From assembly GCA_000499405.2 (NCBI GenBank), contig HG738139.1:7154616-7218615 (forward strand): 64,000 nt of DNA, in the 5' to 3' direction. The translations under genes were made by a program, and so were the position numbers. This document shows positions 38,801 through 53,800 of the stretch, one piece after another. Positions within the stretch are counted from its first letter, which is position 1, and each line of letters opens with the position of its first letter. The notes below the pieces were generated by a model. It was not told the DNA's origin and ran no database searches. It saw only the letters and a list, made by a program, of their open reading frames with translations. The stretch comes from Onchocerca volvulus (taxonomy: Eukaryota > Nematoda > Chromadorea > Rhabditida > Onchocercidae).

Positions 38801-41800
38801 ATTTTTTCAGTACTATAAGTCCCATCTACATTAAGTCGTAACACTCTTACTCAGGGTTACTTTCACTTCTTTTCTCCTACTATTTTCTTAGAATGATTAT
38901 GAAATATATTTTCATAAGGTGATGATATTTTTTACAATTGCATATATGACACGTGTACAATACGCAATAGATCATGGCAGTTTTTATGAAATAATTAATA
39001 ATGTAAAAATCAAAAGCGTATTTCAAACTTAAGAAAGTTTGGAAAAATTATTTCTCTCACGTTAACAGAATTACCATCGAATATCAGTAATAGCTTTGCA
39101 TTTTCATTTTTATTGCTATTTGGAGAGCATTTTGACCTCACCTAATACTAGCTATAATATTAAAACTACTAGTATTAAAAGTTATTACTATTACAATATT
39201 GGGATGCAATATATCGGGCACATGCGAAGAGTAACTTCTAAAGGAAATTCGTACGTACAGATATCAATTTTAATCAAATCGTCTGTAGACTAAGCATAAA
39301 ACTAATAATACCATAGATCAATTAAGGGTACTTCTGAGTTATGCTCAACTATATTTCATTTTAAAAAGTATCATTATCAGATCTTTACTTTCAAGACATA
39401 ATTTCCCCTTTACTTTTTTTTTTAAATTAAATATGAACTCTACCGACAGTGTGGAACCTTGTACTAATAATTCGGCAGCCAGATGCGATCGTCGATGAGC
39501 CTCTTGCAGTTTTCGATAAAGAAGACACTGCAAAACACCATTAAATTTTGATGACAGAACAAAAAGAAAAATAAGCAAACAATAAACGGAAGCCCAGTAT
39601 AAATTACATTTATCCTTCCCTTAAAATAATTTTCAATCAATCGTAATTTAATGTACACAGTTTCGTGAATTGAATAATAGCCAGCAATATCAGTAAACAA
39701 GTTTATATACATTACTAACAGATTCGCTCATTTTTAAAGTCTAAATGTAAACACATCCAACACTACTCATCCAAGCACTACCTATTCTAGACAAATGCTT
39801 GCAACTGAGGAATGAGCTTGATCGATAGAGAGCTTCGCAGCGCCTATAATTTTTTTGCTTTCTCTGGGTAATGCTGTGCAAACAGTGGAGCAATCTCCAT
39901 ATATGCATTTCTGATAACTGCATTTTAAGGATTATTGTAAATTGCGAAGATTTAATACGATGAATTCAAAATATCATTTGAGGATTTTAAATTTTGTAAA
40001 GAAAAATTTGAAATGTATAAGAAAAAAGTCGATAAAGACATTTTGTCTCATCCCAAACGTATTCATTCTACAATAATGCAGCTTATTTTTTATTGTATTC
40101 AGTATTCAACTATTGAGTAGTACGTCTCAATTTGGCATTAAGTACAACAAATGCACCTTTATTAATAATAGGTTAACATGCGACCCCTTTGTTCATTCCT
40201 TTCAAGAATTCGAAATGGAGCTCCGGAGAGTCTATAAATAAAATGAAAAAATAGCCTGAATTATAAGACCCAGAATAAAATTAGTGGATTTTATGAATAC
40301 AGTCACTCGTTAGGAAGGGATTGCTATAGATATTGTACTGATTATCGGATTCTTTGGATTCGTATTATATACCAACCATTTTTAATTTGAACTCATTAAG
40401 AACTCTGTTTATAAGTTCAACAAAAACATTTCAAAATATGATTAAGATGCTAAAGATGCAGTTGATCAACATAAATTTGGTTGAAAAAATTGCAAACAAA
40501 GCAAAAAATCAAGTCAAATATGATTCAAACTCCATTATCAAATGGAATTAAATCTTTTAGAAATTAATTAAACAAACGAAGAAGTAAAAGCTGGAAAGTT
40601 AGTTTAAGTTAAGAAATTATAAGTTCGATTCTCCACGTTCACTCATCAAACCAACTGATAATAGATATGTCTCATTGAATATTTTATTTAAAAAATTAAT
40701 TCATGATGAAATCTTACATGTGATATACTGATAGCACAGTATACTGCAAACGTCATCGCAATTTGTTCATCGTGCTTTGTGAAGGCAGGTTTTCCAATTT
40801 TATTACAAAGTTCCGCCACACCAACAAGATTTCCTGTGATTCTGTGGACGATAGCAAGAAGTCAAAGATTTTATTAAATCATACAGTTAAAATTACCGAA
40901 TCTTGAAAATTCCGAGTTTGTTCAAGATCTTGTGTCTTAAAATTTGAGGGAATTTGAGCAAATATTTGTTATCTTAACATTAAAGATTTATATAAATTCA
41001 CATAGATACCTACCAGAACTATTTTTGATCGGGAAACATAATATGTTCCGTGTAATAAAACCGGTTCGCTCATCTACTTTTGGATAGAAAGCTGGATGAC
41101 TGAAATCAAAATCACAAAATAAGAACTTTTGGAAAAATTTTCCATGTAAATGACTAATTTCTTCCACCAAATAATTTCTTAATTTAAGATGATTATTCAA
41201 GTGATATAAGACTTACCTGCGTTAAAAAAACGAAAAGCAGTGCTAATTGTCTTCTATGCAATTCACTGATTTCGATCATTAAAAATGATAAATAATAAAG
41301 ACTTTTATTTTCTGTCACACATGTCTATCTAAATTCTTTAAGAAGTGATCCCTGATCCTTGCTGAAAAATTAGTGACCTGTAAGCTTCTTTGACATTCAT
41401 CATTTGTCCAGTGCTTGCAACCCGTCCAACAATACCCAGTGATATTGGCATTCTGATTTCTGTCAGATATTCATCATTTGAGCCATTTTTTTCGAATACT
41501 TCCGCAACCAACTCAGAGTTTTCACGATCAAGGAGAAACAAAGAACATCTAAAAAAAAAAAAAAAAAAACTTTGACCATTGATCAAAGATGGCATCCTTC
41601 TGACATTACACAAATAATGTCAGAAGAATGCCATCTTTAAACAAAAATCAAAACTTTGAACTTACATTTCGGCCTGCACGAGGGTTTTGGCTTCTTTCGT
41701 TATATTTCTTACCAATAAGTTCATATCTTCTGAATAAAAAAAACCGTACAGAAATGATGAAAAACAGCAAGATCAAACAAAAAAAGTTGCTAAGCAATGG

Positions 41801-44800
41801 ATGTAATAAAGCCAAGGACAAGTTTCATGAAAGTTAATTCGGAAACGGTATAAAATTAAAGTTTCAAAATATATTTTTTCAATTCATAATCAAAAGGTGA
41901 ATGTAATTCATTTTCACGAAAAGATGAAAGGCACTGAATTTTCTCTCCAATAATCAGGCAAAATGTGTCTTCATAATCTGTTATTAAGATGAAGTCTTAT
42001 GGCTTTGCGACTTCTCAAAAGCTTAATTTGAATAGAATTCCAATTTAAAAGGTAAAAATTGAGGATTACGTAAGCTAGAAAATATATTTTGCGTCATGTT
42101 GAGAAACACTTCGGACTGTTGTGCCAAACGTTTCTGCTCTTCAATACTGGCAACAATGGAGAGTAATGCTGCAATCAGGTGTAAATGAGGTATAATGACA
42201 CTGCGTTCTGATTCCACTGTGCTGAAATTTTTTTCTCGAAATTAATAACTACGCTAAAAATTATAAATATTTCCTATAGCATGAAGAAACTTGCCATCAA
42301 AAAATCTTTATCTACTATTTCTCTTTCTTCTTCTCCACTTTAATTTGAAAAATTTTTTGATAAGGAAAAAAACATTCCCCTCCAAAAAAAAAAGTTTCCA
42401 ACTCATATATGAAACGAAAACTATCCAGACAGAGAGAAGGAGCTAGATTTTTTCACTCTGTATGCATAGAAAATATGAACGTACGGAAGAAAAATATGTT
42501 TCAATAAGCTCCTAATTACCAGCATTATCAATATATTTGCTTATTCAACACAAAACTATTATTTTTGAAAAAAAAAAACTAAGGAAAACAAAAGATGGCT
42601 ACAATGAACAAACTAATAAACTATTTTGAATCTACGATATATTTTTATCGGTTAGCTTTAATAAAATTATGTTTGTCAGCATATCTGCTAGTTTAAGAAA
42701 GAGAAGAATCCGTAACAGGAAACAAAAAAAGTATAAAACACTAATGAAAGGAATAAAGTGATCCAAAAGCAAAACGAATGGATGGCAGTATTTGAAATTT
42801 GACCTACTAAACAATAAAAGAATCGATGATTTTTCAATACAATTAGATCCTCAAAAATGTAGCGGAAGACAAAATCCATATAAAATACCACTTAAGAAAT
42901 GTATGAAGTGAAAAAAGACGAAAAACATAAAATCAGTTTCTTCGAAAGATTTTGAAAACGTAAAGACTTCCTGGATCTAGATATATTAAAAAGTCGCTTG
43001 AAACTGTAAAAATTCATACTGGTTCTTTTCTGAAAAAAAAAAAAACTAAACTCATCTTTTCATTTTCTACTCCTTCAAAGATCAAGCAAGGTGAACTTTT
43101 AGTATTTCTAGATCTAAAACTCCACAAAATAGGCGATGTTGTGAAACGTACGACTCATTTTGATGCATCAATAGTAGGCCGGCAACAAAATTACTCCGTG
43201 CTTGTAACAAGAAGATGGTACCGCTAATGGAATTCTTTGGTAAATTTTCTCCAATAATACCCTTCTGCAGTATAGCATATATCCCTTCTCGAAATTCCTG
43301 CAATAACTTGGAAAATAAATTAAGATGGAGTTTCGGCGATTTAACGTTGTATGAAACATTCATTGCAAACACTAGCAGAAATAAAACTTTTAAAAAACAT
43401 TATATCATAGATGAGATAACTGACTGCTCCAACAAGCTATCATCACATAAAACAGCAATATATCATATATAAAAAAAAATTCATAACTGATGTGAAGTAT
43501 TTTTTCAATAAATGAAAAGATTTGATGAAGAAAAGAGATTTAATAATAAAAAACGTTCCACAAAATATTCGAATTCGGATGCTGACTAGTAATTTTCAAG
43601 AAAAAATAAAAAAATAGTCGAAACTTCTAATAAGAACAGAAAGATTTAAATAACAGCTGAAGAAAATCAATGGAGAAGAAATAAAAATTCATATTCAATA
43701 AAACAAAAACTGAACGACCATATTTGAAAATGAAAAAGCAGAAAAAAAGTAGAAATACCTAAAGAAATAAACCTTTTAAATAGGAGTCAAAACTTTTAAA
43801 TTTAAAATACTTTCTTTTTAAACATGACCTATCGGAAATATGAGTCTGAAAAAAAAGAAATGGATTCGAAAAAAGAGAAAAGAAGTTCGAGAAAAGACTT
43901 TGAAAAGAAAAAAAAAGAAAAAAAAACACTTCATAAAGAGAAAAGGAAGTGAAGTTCGAAAAAAAAGAAAATCAATAAAAGAGCTAACGTCAATTACAAC
44001 ACTCTCAAAAGTGCATCAAAAAAGAAATGCGAATTTAAAGCTGTGGGAGGAGCATAATAAAAATTTTTAGTTATAATTCTATTAAATGATATCTAAAAAG
44101 TTAAGGGAAGATTCACATGTTTCATCTGCTCTAGCAATTCAGTCAATGCTGAATTGCTGTTAAAGTGCTTATACAACATAAGAGCTCCGAAATCATTCTT
44201 TAAGAGGAATTCATTTTCGGCTACATGTTTAACGGACAAAACAGTTTTCAGCAGACCAAGTTTTTAATCTTTAAGCAATGGTGAGAAGATAGAGTTCGAT
44301 TAATGAGAGTCCAATTCAAACTATAAGGACTGTTCCGGGAATTGACGAGATGTGACAACAGTAAGAAAGTGTATAAGTAAAGAGATGTAAAGTGTATAAG
44401 TAAAGAGACGTAAAGCGTATAAGAAAGGTTATATATCAATACAACGTTCAGTTGACTGAAATCCCACATATTTAGTTACATATTATAACTCTTCAAGTTT
44501 CCTATCTAAAAATTGAAGAATAAACTTCGGGAATTCACTAGCACCATAAAATGAATAATTAACTATTACTAAAGAGATCGGAATTTTGGATAAACTTTTT
44601 TCGAAGGAAGCAATTACTTGATAACCTTCCTTTGTTCACCCAGTTTTCATTGCCAAATCTCGGAAAAAATTTCGTCTTTTTTTTCTTGTCTTGTCCCGTA
44701 TTAGGAAAAGCCACACGAAATGGAATGCGCAGCTGCACGTTAATTATGTATGACTACATCTTGACACCTGCAAAAGAGGGATGGTCACTATAGGGAATCG

Positions 44801-47800
44801 AACCTCTTCCAATCCTCTATAGAAGAAAAAGCAAGAGATTTCAGGACTGGCAAAAATGGCTTTTTATTTTTAAATTTTGGATGGTTATTAAGTAACTACA
44901 CAACAAATAATCTATTTGCCAAAAATGATTACAAATAGGTAGAAAGACAAAAAGACAGCTAAAGTTAAGATCATTATGTGATTATGATGGAACTTCCCAT
45001 AAGCTAATCACGAGAGCCAACATCAAGCAGGTGAAATGAGGCAGGTGATTCAAGATCTCAGCAAAGAGATAATGCATACACAAAGTAGACGGACATTAGA
45101 AAATGCTCTCATTAGAAAATCAGAAAATGTAAGACAAAGAAAAGTACAATCAACCGATCATTTTTCTTCTCTATGTCCCATATTCTTACATGAAATGCTG
45201 TTTGTTCCTGTCAAACGCAAATAGTGAGCAGCCGGGAATGAATTATTTAATAGTGTTTCTTAAAATTTTGCAATTACTGAATTTATGAATATTTTGGCTT
45301 TGGAAGTATACCACCTTATTCATAACCGAACATCTCGCTGAATCGTTTTTCGGTTCATCTCATCAAAACATCTGAGAGAAAATTCATACATACAAATTAA
45401 AGTAGAAAGTGAACTCGCCTTACTGAGCACATCGATATCAACATAAATATTGGGTGCATGAGGTGTATATGGCGGAGGTGACAAGTTCTTATTGTTTAAC
45501 AATGGTGCATCTCCATTAAATAGCGACCACAGCACATCAGCACCACCCTTTAAACGCAAATTTGATGAATTGTAAATCTTGATTTGTCGAATCTTAATGT
45601 CTAACATTGAATATCAATTGATAAATGAAATAATCAATCAGTGTTGCTAATATTACTTGACTTCAAATAAATATGGTAAAATATAGCATTTGAACTGTCG
45701 TCATTGCGAAGAACTTTCTGACAAGAAACTATTCCACTATGATATACATTTTATACTTTTTATACTTTTCCCAGCTGAGCTTTTTTTCAAATTCTACCGT
45801 TTCAGGCAAATTATCCAATGATATTGCAAAATGCAAGGCAAAAATAACTTCAATACCTAGAACATACCAAAATTAATATGATCTTCCAATAAAAGAAAAA
45901 ATAACCAGTCAAAAATTAATGGGACTATTTTGAAATTTCGTTTCGAAAAATGAAAGAAGTAAAAGCATAATTAGATAAAAATCTGAATATATTTCCACTT
46001 TACTTTCAGAAAGCTGGGGAGGGAATTGGACGTACAACACCTTACACGAACAATAAATACTATTTTCTCTTAATAGGCATGATCTTGGCCTGTATTATTC
46101 ATTTTCGAGGCTTGATTTATCGAAATGATGGATGAGAATAGAAAAAATGAAAATCAGTATTTCTGAAAACTAAAGTTTTTATCAAAGACTAACTGGACAC
46201 GGCCATGCTTTCGTGGCAGGCTGGTTTCCAGTTAATGCAGAAAATGGGCGTGTCAAAAAATTCAGTCCGTTCACCTACTTTTACTTCCCACAGGTATGAA
46301 GGTGAAAAAAAGTAAGTATATCTAAATAAAAACATACGCCTATTTGAATGACACCTTGTGTCAAAATTTCAAAACAATTGGTGAATAGATTTAAGGTGGT
46401 AACAAGGAACACTTATTTTTTCTATTTATATCATATAGAAGACCTATGAATTTTGTGGATTCAATAATGAATGGAAATCAGACAAATTTCGACTGCTAGA
46501 ATAGAGAATGACGGAATAGGTGAATCATCAATGAAAATGTTTTTGCTTAGTGCTCCTGTCAATCTGTCATCCCCTCATAATCCTTCATCATTACTTCGCT
46601 GAATGAAAAATACAACTTCTACGAAGCTTTTTTAAGGACAAGCATGATAGATTTCAATTAGGCATACGAATAAGTTCCACTATTTCCGAAATCAATTTTT
46701 GTTTAGCAGATGAAAATGGATATCTTTCTCTTCCCGTTATTATTATCATTCTTTCGCAGTTATTTTCGTTCCACTTTCTTCACTTTAAATATTCTATCAC
46801 TACTTTGCAGAAGAAGTCAAATCATTTGCCAGCTAGTTATGTTTATTTGTTCAATCACTTTCACTTGTAGCCGCTGATGAAAAGTTGACAAAAATAGTAA
46901 TAGTTCCTCAGCTGATTATAGATTTATCTGGTACCTACATGTCTCAGAACTAGGATTTGCCTCCGAAGTTTCATTTTAACCAATTTTTTTCTTTTAAATT
47001 TTTTTGTAGAATGTCAATTAACACATTCTTCTGAAATCGAACAATCTTAGGAAAGAAAATGCTTGCTACTAAAACTATCATTACAATACTCCAATTCTGT
47101 GTATTTTTCTAAGCATTATATCTCAATCTCTTGGACTACCAGGGGATGTTTACAGTAGATTTTAGCAAATCCAATAATTATCTTCAACTATTCATGCTCT
47201 TCCTACGGCTTGATGGTTGGTTTTTCATGACTATGTACATTCGCTTTTTAATCCAGCAGAATTATTTAGAATTTTTTTTTTAATTTGAAAACTAAATATT
47301 TAAAAAAAAATATCAATCAGAACTTACACAATAAATTGGTTCTTTCAACAGCTGACTACCACAAACCTGAAATACATTAAAACTTAATGTTATATAAATA
47401 AAAACTATTTAGATTCATCTTTTAATAAAGATTTCGGTATACAATTCATGAAAAAGTGCTAGAATTCTTGTAAGTCTTAAAACTTAGCGGAATATGATAT
47501 CTTCTTATCAAATCTACAGATGTAGAACAATATAACTGATAATGCAGGTACATTCGGATTATTCCTGCACAGCAAATGTAAGCTATACTTTTGGAAATTG
47601 AATTAGGTCAACAACATGCTGATGAAAAGGAAACTCTGAAGATTAGTAAATTATTTGCTTCTCAATTATTTTTGAATGCCGAGAATGAATGACGCCGTCA
47701 CTAAGATAACTATCCTGTTCTATCTAATTTTTGTTTAGCTACCACACTGCTAGATGTGATACATTTCTATTGATACATGATGCGTTGTCGTACACAATTT

Positions 47801-50800
47801 TCTTACGTTTATGAGGAATAACATACAATCTGTCAATATTTTTGATACACGAATAATGGAAACACTGCTGAATATATAATGAAACCAATTTCGTTTGATT
47901 TATTAAGTAAATCAGATTCAATGTTAGTATATTCATTAATAACAACTGGCACCGGCGTGTCACAATAAGCTAGCTCACGCATCGCAACACGCAAAATATG
48001 TAGGCTATGGAAAAACATAGAGAAATGGTAAAGTGAAGCTCACATAAATTGATTGCCCAATTATAATAAATAACGTTGAAACTATAGTTGTGATCTTCTG
48101 GTGCTCCTCCTGTTCCGATATACATATCATGATTGTCATTTATCAGCGAAATTACAGCCGCAACATCACCATCATATATCAGTTTAAACTTTCGCTCCTA
48201 ATTTTCTAATTTTTGCTATTAATTCATTGTCTTTTTCACGTTTAAGCACAGTTATCACAATATTACTTATTTTATACCGTCATTTATTTGAAGTATATTG
48301 TATTGCGTTTACTTGCAAGTAAATATAATATATAGCATATGACAAATGTGTGTGCTTAAATTTATGTCTTGTATGCGCGGATTTCTTAAGTTCAATACTT
48401 CTTATGTAACTTATTCTATTTATGAGAATGTTAACTATGGCACGACAAAGTCGACCTCTCAATTATTAATAATTTAAGGAACAACAATTGACTCGGTGGA
48501 AAAGACATAACCATGGTATCAAAGAGCAGTTGATCCCAGTGGAGATATATCTTTTAACTAGAAGCAAAGAGTTAGAAAAAAATCAAAAGATACCACAGTA
48601 GGAAGGCAACTGTACAGAATATTTTTAGCAAAACTGATTTTTTGATTAGAGTATATAAATTGATAGATGGTAATCAATACTTTCTATAGTAAATGAGAAT
48701 ATAACAATTGATTCTAAGTTAACAGGAATTATAGCGTGTGATATGAGTACTTAAAAACATTCGCAAGAGAACAGTGTAAGTCATTCAAAAAAAAAAATGT
48801 AAGCAGGAAAAGAATAAAATTGTTGTAAGCAAGAAATAAGGCAATCATATTTTCACATGATTGGCACAGTGACTACTTTGCTTTAAAATTTCATTCCGGA
48901 ACATTTCATATTTTCTCAGAAGAATATTAAGCAGGAAAAATAATCAGTAGAATCTTCGAAAATTTTGAAAAGACAAAAGTTTACCTGGCATAAGCAAGAA
49001 TTACATTCTTTTGAAATGAGCAAGAAAGCCGATGTTCGTGCACCCGTATGAACCGCAATCTGTAATTTTTTGAATTTGAATTTTTTTCTCATTTTTCGGC
49101 CGACGACTTAAGCGACTTTCATGAATTCTGGCTAAACATTATTATCTAGCTCAGAATAAAATATTTCGAAACATTTCTCAAAATAGCTCATCTATTATAA
49201 AAAACTTTTTTTCGAAATTCCATCGACAAAATGAGATATGATTTAACGATCTTCCGAGAGGACAAAAGTACGGATTACATTTTGAAATGAGCAAAAATGT
49301 CGCTTTTTTTCTTTTTGATTACTTCAGCAACTGCATCGCCGAAGTGAAATTACTGAATATTTATTAGCATAATTACTAAAAATCGTATTATCAAGGATTT
49401 TTTTTTGCTGAGATCAAAGAGAGACGCTAATTAATTCATATACAGCCTTTTTTGGCATGTATGAGTAGTACATTGTTACCAGTCTTTAAGTGTGAGTAAA
49501 TCGAAAAAGTCATTTACTGCATTGATTCTATCTAACTAGAACATAAAATTGTTATTCGCAAATTCGCTTAATTTATTTAATTCAGTTTCATTTAATTTGA
49601 AATTTAGAATTCAAATCAGTTTTTGCAGAAAAAAGGATGATTACTCATTCTCCAAGCCTTTTTTATGATTCATTGTTAAACATAAACTTTTTTTCATTTT
49701 AAAGGATCAATTAACGCAACCTTTAACAATAACATATTAATAATGTCAACTTTTTTCGATCAAAACCAAAAATATTTTTTGTTTCTCTCCAAATCATATG
49801 CATTTGATAAAAAAACTTGAAATAACTATGAATTCTTGAACTGCTTACTATAACTTCATATGATTAACAATCGCATCTTTTTTTTCTTATAACAATTTTT
49901 ATTTCGATTCACTTGAATTTTCAACTGAAATCTGAAAGTGCAATCTCGAATACCTGCTCTCAAAACAGTCGCTATCACACGGCAAATACTCCTCAAAAAA
50001 GTGCATGATCAAGAGTGCAGATTGCAGATGACTGGCAGCTGGCAAGGGAAAAAGATAATTACCCTTTAATTAAGAGAATTTTGGCCATCGTCTGGGAACA
50101 CTACAATGAAACATACAAATTTATCATTCCTACGACTATTCTACAACTCTCATCATGTCTAACTCCTGGAAATAGATTTAAAACATTCTTTAGCAATTCA
50201 ATCTCTTTGTCCACAATGTGTTTATCAGATTCTTCAAATACTTTTTATCCAAAGGTCAAATATATTAGTTCGAAAGATTTTTAACCTAACATACTATGGC
50301 AAATTTTGTAGAATTATGTGATATCGATAATGATTTCTGAAAATTTCTTAATTTTCAGATTTTTAAAATCGAATATCTATGAAAAAAGACTTACCCATGA
50401 ATTGAGTACTTGTTGGAAACGGATCATATCTGGATTCTCGGCAGCGATATCTGCAGTTACACGGTTTAATTCATCAACATCTTTACAACGTGTATCACAT
50501 GATTGTATGTCAACAAGTCCAAGTTTTGGCTGTGGCCCAATTCTGATGCACAATTTGGAATCACTAGCCGAACGTGATAGCATTAGGCGTCGAACCCGAA
50601 CGACGTTGGCATCATAACATGATGCCAACGTCATCTTCCTACTTGGAATGTTGTTGACAATAGATGTAAAAGCACTTTTTGATTCATGCTGTTCAATAGT
50701 GTCAGTATTGACTACTGTTGTAGTAATAACAGGTAGTGAAGTGATGTCAGTGGTACCAGCAAAAGTTACAGGATCATGATTACGACATATTGAGCATTCT

Positions 50801-53800
50801 AGCCTCTTCTGTCCGATCGATTGCGTCAGAGAAGATAGCGATGAGTCACAGCAAGTACCAGCAAACAACGGTGTATTTTCACTTTCTAAGTCGTTTAACA
50901 ATTTCATGCAACTCAACGTTGAATGAAATGTTCCCATCTGTCTTAAAGTAAAGCATTAAGAAAAAATGTAAATAGGTGTTAACTGTAAACAAACTGTCAT
51001 TGCAAACAAACAGTTGAATGTTCATGCACAATCCAAATGACAAGTTCCTCCGTATGGTACAATTTAAGTGTAAAGTTCTTGAAAATTAAGCATAATGGAT
51101 CTTATGAGTTCTCCATTCACAAAATGAACTGATGTCCAATTGTTTCCTAAGCATGATATGTTTTGGATTTCGCCGAAATTCTCGACACATTCTATGAATT
51201 CCTCAAATTCATTCCAATATCGATAAAACCATCCTCAATATTATAATCTCACTTTGCATACAACAGTCTAGGAATTATGGAAATGTCTTTTTCTCACATA
51301 CCTTTTGCGTAAAGCGCCGATTTTAACAGGTAACACAAACGATGGGTTTCTTGGAAAAAGACCATTATCTGAGCTGCAACCACAAGTATCGCTACTGCCA
51401 CTGCTACTATCATTATCACTATCAGTTTCACTATCACACTGACATGCTACATCTTTTACAGCTGTTGCTTGTTGCCGACGTATAGTAAGACGAAAAGCAT
51501 GCAAAGTGGATGCAGAACTATAGGAACAATTTTCGTATTGTTGTTGCTGTTGTTGTTGATATTCGGCTATGACAGGACACGTCCCCGTAACTAAATTTGA
51601 GTAACCGATATGATACAGAAGTATGATAAAAGACTAAATGATTGCAACTAATTAAGTAATACTAATAATACTAATAGTCCTTAACATGAAAATTCTTGTT
51701 AAGTGCGGCGATCTAAACAAAATCGATTGCATTGTTGTTTGAATATATTAGCAAGATATAGATGGTTCGAAATCTATCTCAGTCAATATTTTCGTTTTTT
51801 GAACTCCTTACATTTGGTCCATACTATACTGTCTTTACTTAACAAAATTTTTGCCAATAGATCATTCGTATCATAGTAAAACGATATCCGACATAATAAG
51901 CCTGAATTATTATATAATCCGACCTGAGAAATTTGATGCAAAAAGCCAGCTTTATTCCTCCCGAAAAAAAAAAGGGAAAATGAATGCAGAAATGACTATA
52001 CTTTCAGAAAAGGTAACAGAGATGTATCGCTTCAATTTTAACTTTCATCTATCAATCATCTATAAATGTACTAAGAAATAATAATGTCCTTGTATATAAT
52101 ACAACAGAATTACTGCAATGATACACTCAAACAATTTTCAACGATAGCAATAACTCTAGCTCTCTTCCTTGCTCAATTTTTGATCTTAAATAAGATTGAA
52201 AAATTTGAATGCTTTCGATAATACTGAATATGAGTTCGAAAGACGCCGAACTTATGACTTCTTCTAACTAGTTATTTTAAAATGCTATATTAATTTAACC
52301 AAACGAATCTCAATGGATTTGGAAATAGCTTAATATTTTTGAATTTTTTTTTTTAAGTAGGGGTAAAGATTTTTTGAGTATTATCAAATGTATCCAATAG
52401 AATTATTTTAAGCATCATATTACAGCATATCATAAGAGATTTTGCAATTATCCAAGAAATTTTTCTATTTATTTTCTGAACAAAATTTACAAAAACCCTT
52501 AAACAGCTTTCCGAAAGTTTTATTTTTTTTTTCTTTTGATGAAGAAAGACGACATAGTTCATATTTACTTAAAGGGCTCACATTACGTCTCTTGCACCAC
52601 GGGTCAGGAATAAAAAACTTCAAAGCCGAAATTATAATCTTTTAAAAATTTAGGAATTTTTTGTGTTTTCTTTAGTGGGATGATAGTTACTGAATACTCC
52701 TGATTATCAAGTATTGTGCAGTTAGCTCTATTATCCCATTTAATAGAGCCATTTAATGGCAGACTTTAAAGAATTACAGCAAATTTCGGTATTCCTAAAT
52801 CATCAGCTGAAGCTTCCTTCAACAGTTTGTCATAGAGAACAAGAAGTTTCCAGATTAGTATTATGAAGGAAAACATAATTGAAAACATTCATGAAAATTT
52901 GCAAACAGCTTATTAGCATCCATCACAGTGGTAAATAGGGAATATGAAATTCCTATTTTGAAGAAATAAAAAAGATTTCATTTAAACAATTAAATTCTAG
53001 AATTTTCCAGTTAAAGATACTAGTTTGTCTATCACATTTCTTCCCTATATAGAATAAATATTACAAAACGACTCCTCACTCCTTTCCAACACAATTTTTC
53101 GAAAAATACTAATGGATTGAAATCGTTTAATGAATATGACTATGATGGCGTGCCTTGTTGCATACATTTTACAGCATCAGTTTTTTCTCGTAATGATAGG
53201 TAAGTCATTCGGTAAGTCATTCAAAAAAGAAGCCCAAATAACAATTTCCTGGTGTCTTACCTATTTAAAATGAAATTTAAAATCTATTGATAGTATCTCG
53301 AATACTCTCACTACCATATATTCATATCCTGGCAGCAATAATGGCAATTGCTTTTAGAATTTCTTAATGTGTGGCATAAAAATCCAGAAATATCATTTGA
53401 ATTGCTTCAGTTATGAGAAAGGTTCACGAAAATTTTTCCAAATAAGTACTTTCCTGACCGATTTCAAGGCAATAACAAAGCTATTAAAGGCCGAATTATT
53501 TAAAAGGAAATAAAATGCCTTATATAAGAATCAACAATACTTTACGTTGGGAAAATATTTCCAACACTAAATGCTCTATTCAGCACTAAATTAAGAAGCA
53601 AGTGGTGTTAGGTAAGAACTGAATAACAAGCAGCAATGTGCAAGTGATTATTCGTTCAGAAAGGAACGAAAGAATTGAAATATTTTCCCAATTATTCAAT
53701 TTTTAACATATTAACATTGCTAAATAAGACAGGAAACGGAACGGATTCCAGCACTAACAATGACAAATGGAAACATTTTGAAATCGATAGTCTAAGAAAA

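Noticed and set aside
43840..44070. 76-codon Lys-rich open frame on the plus strand
   Set aside because: It is low-complexity AAA/GAA sequence within a pde-2 intron, with no splice context.
44780..44825. tRNA T-arm-like GAGGTTCGATTCCC on the minus strand
   Set aside because: The stem beside the loop does not pair and no D-arm or anticodon arm lies at the right distance.
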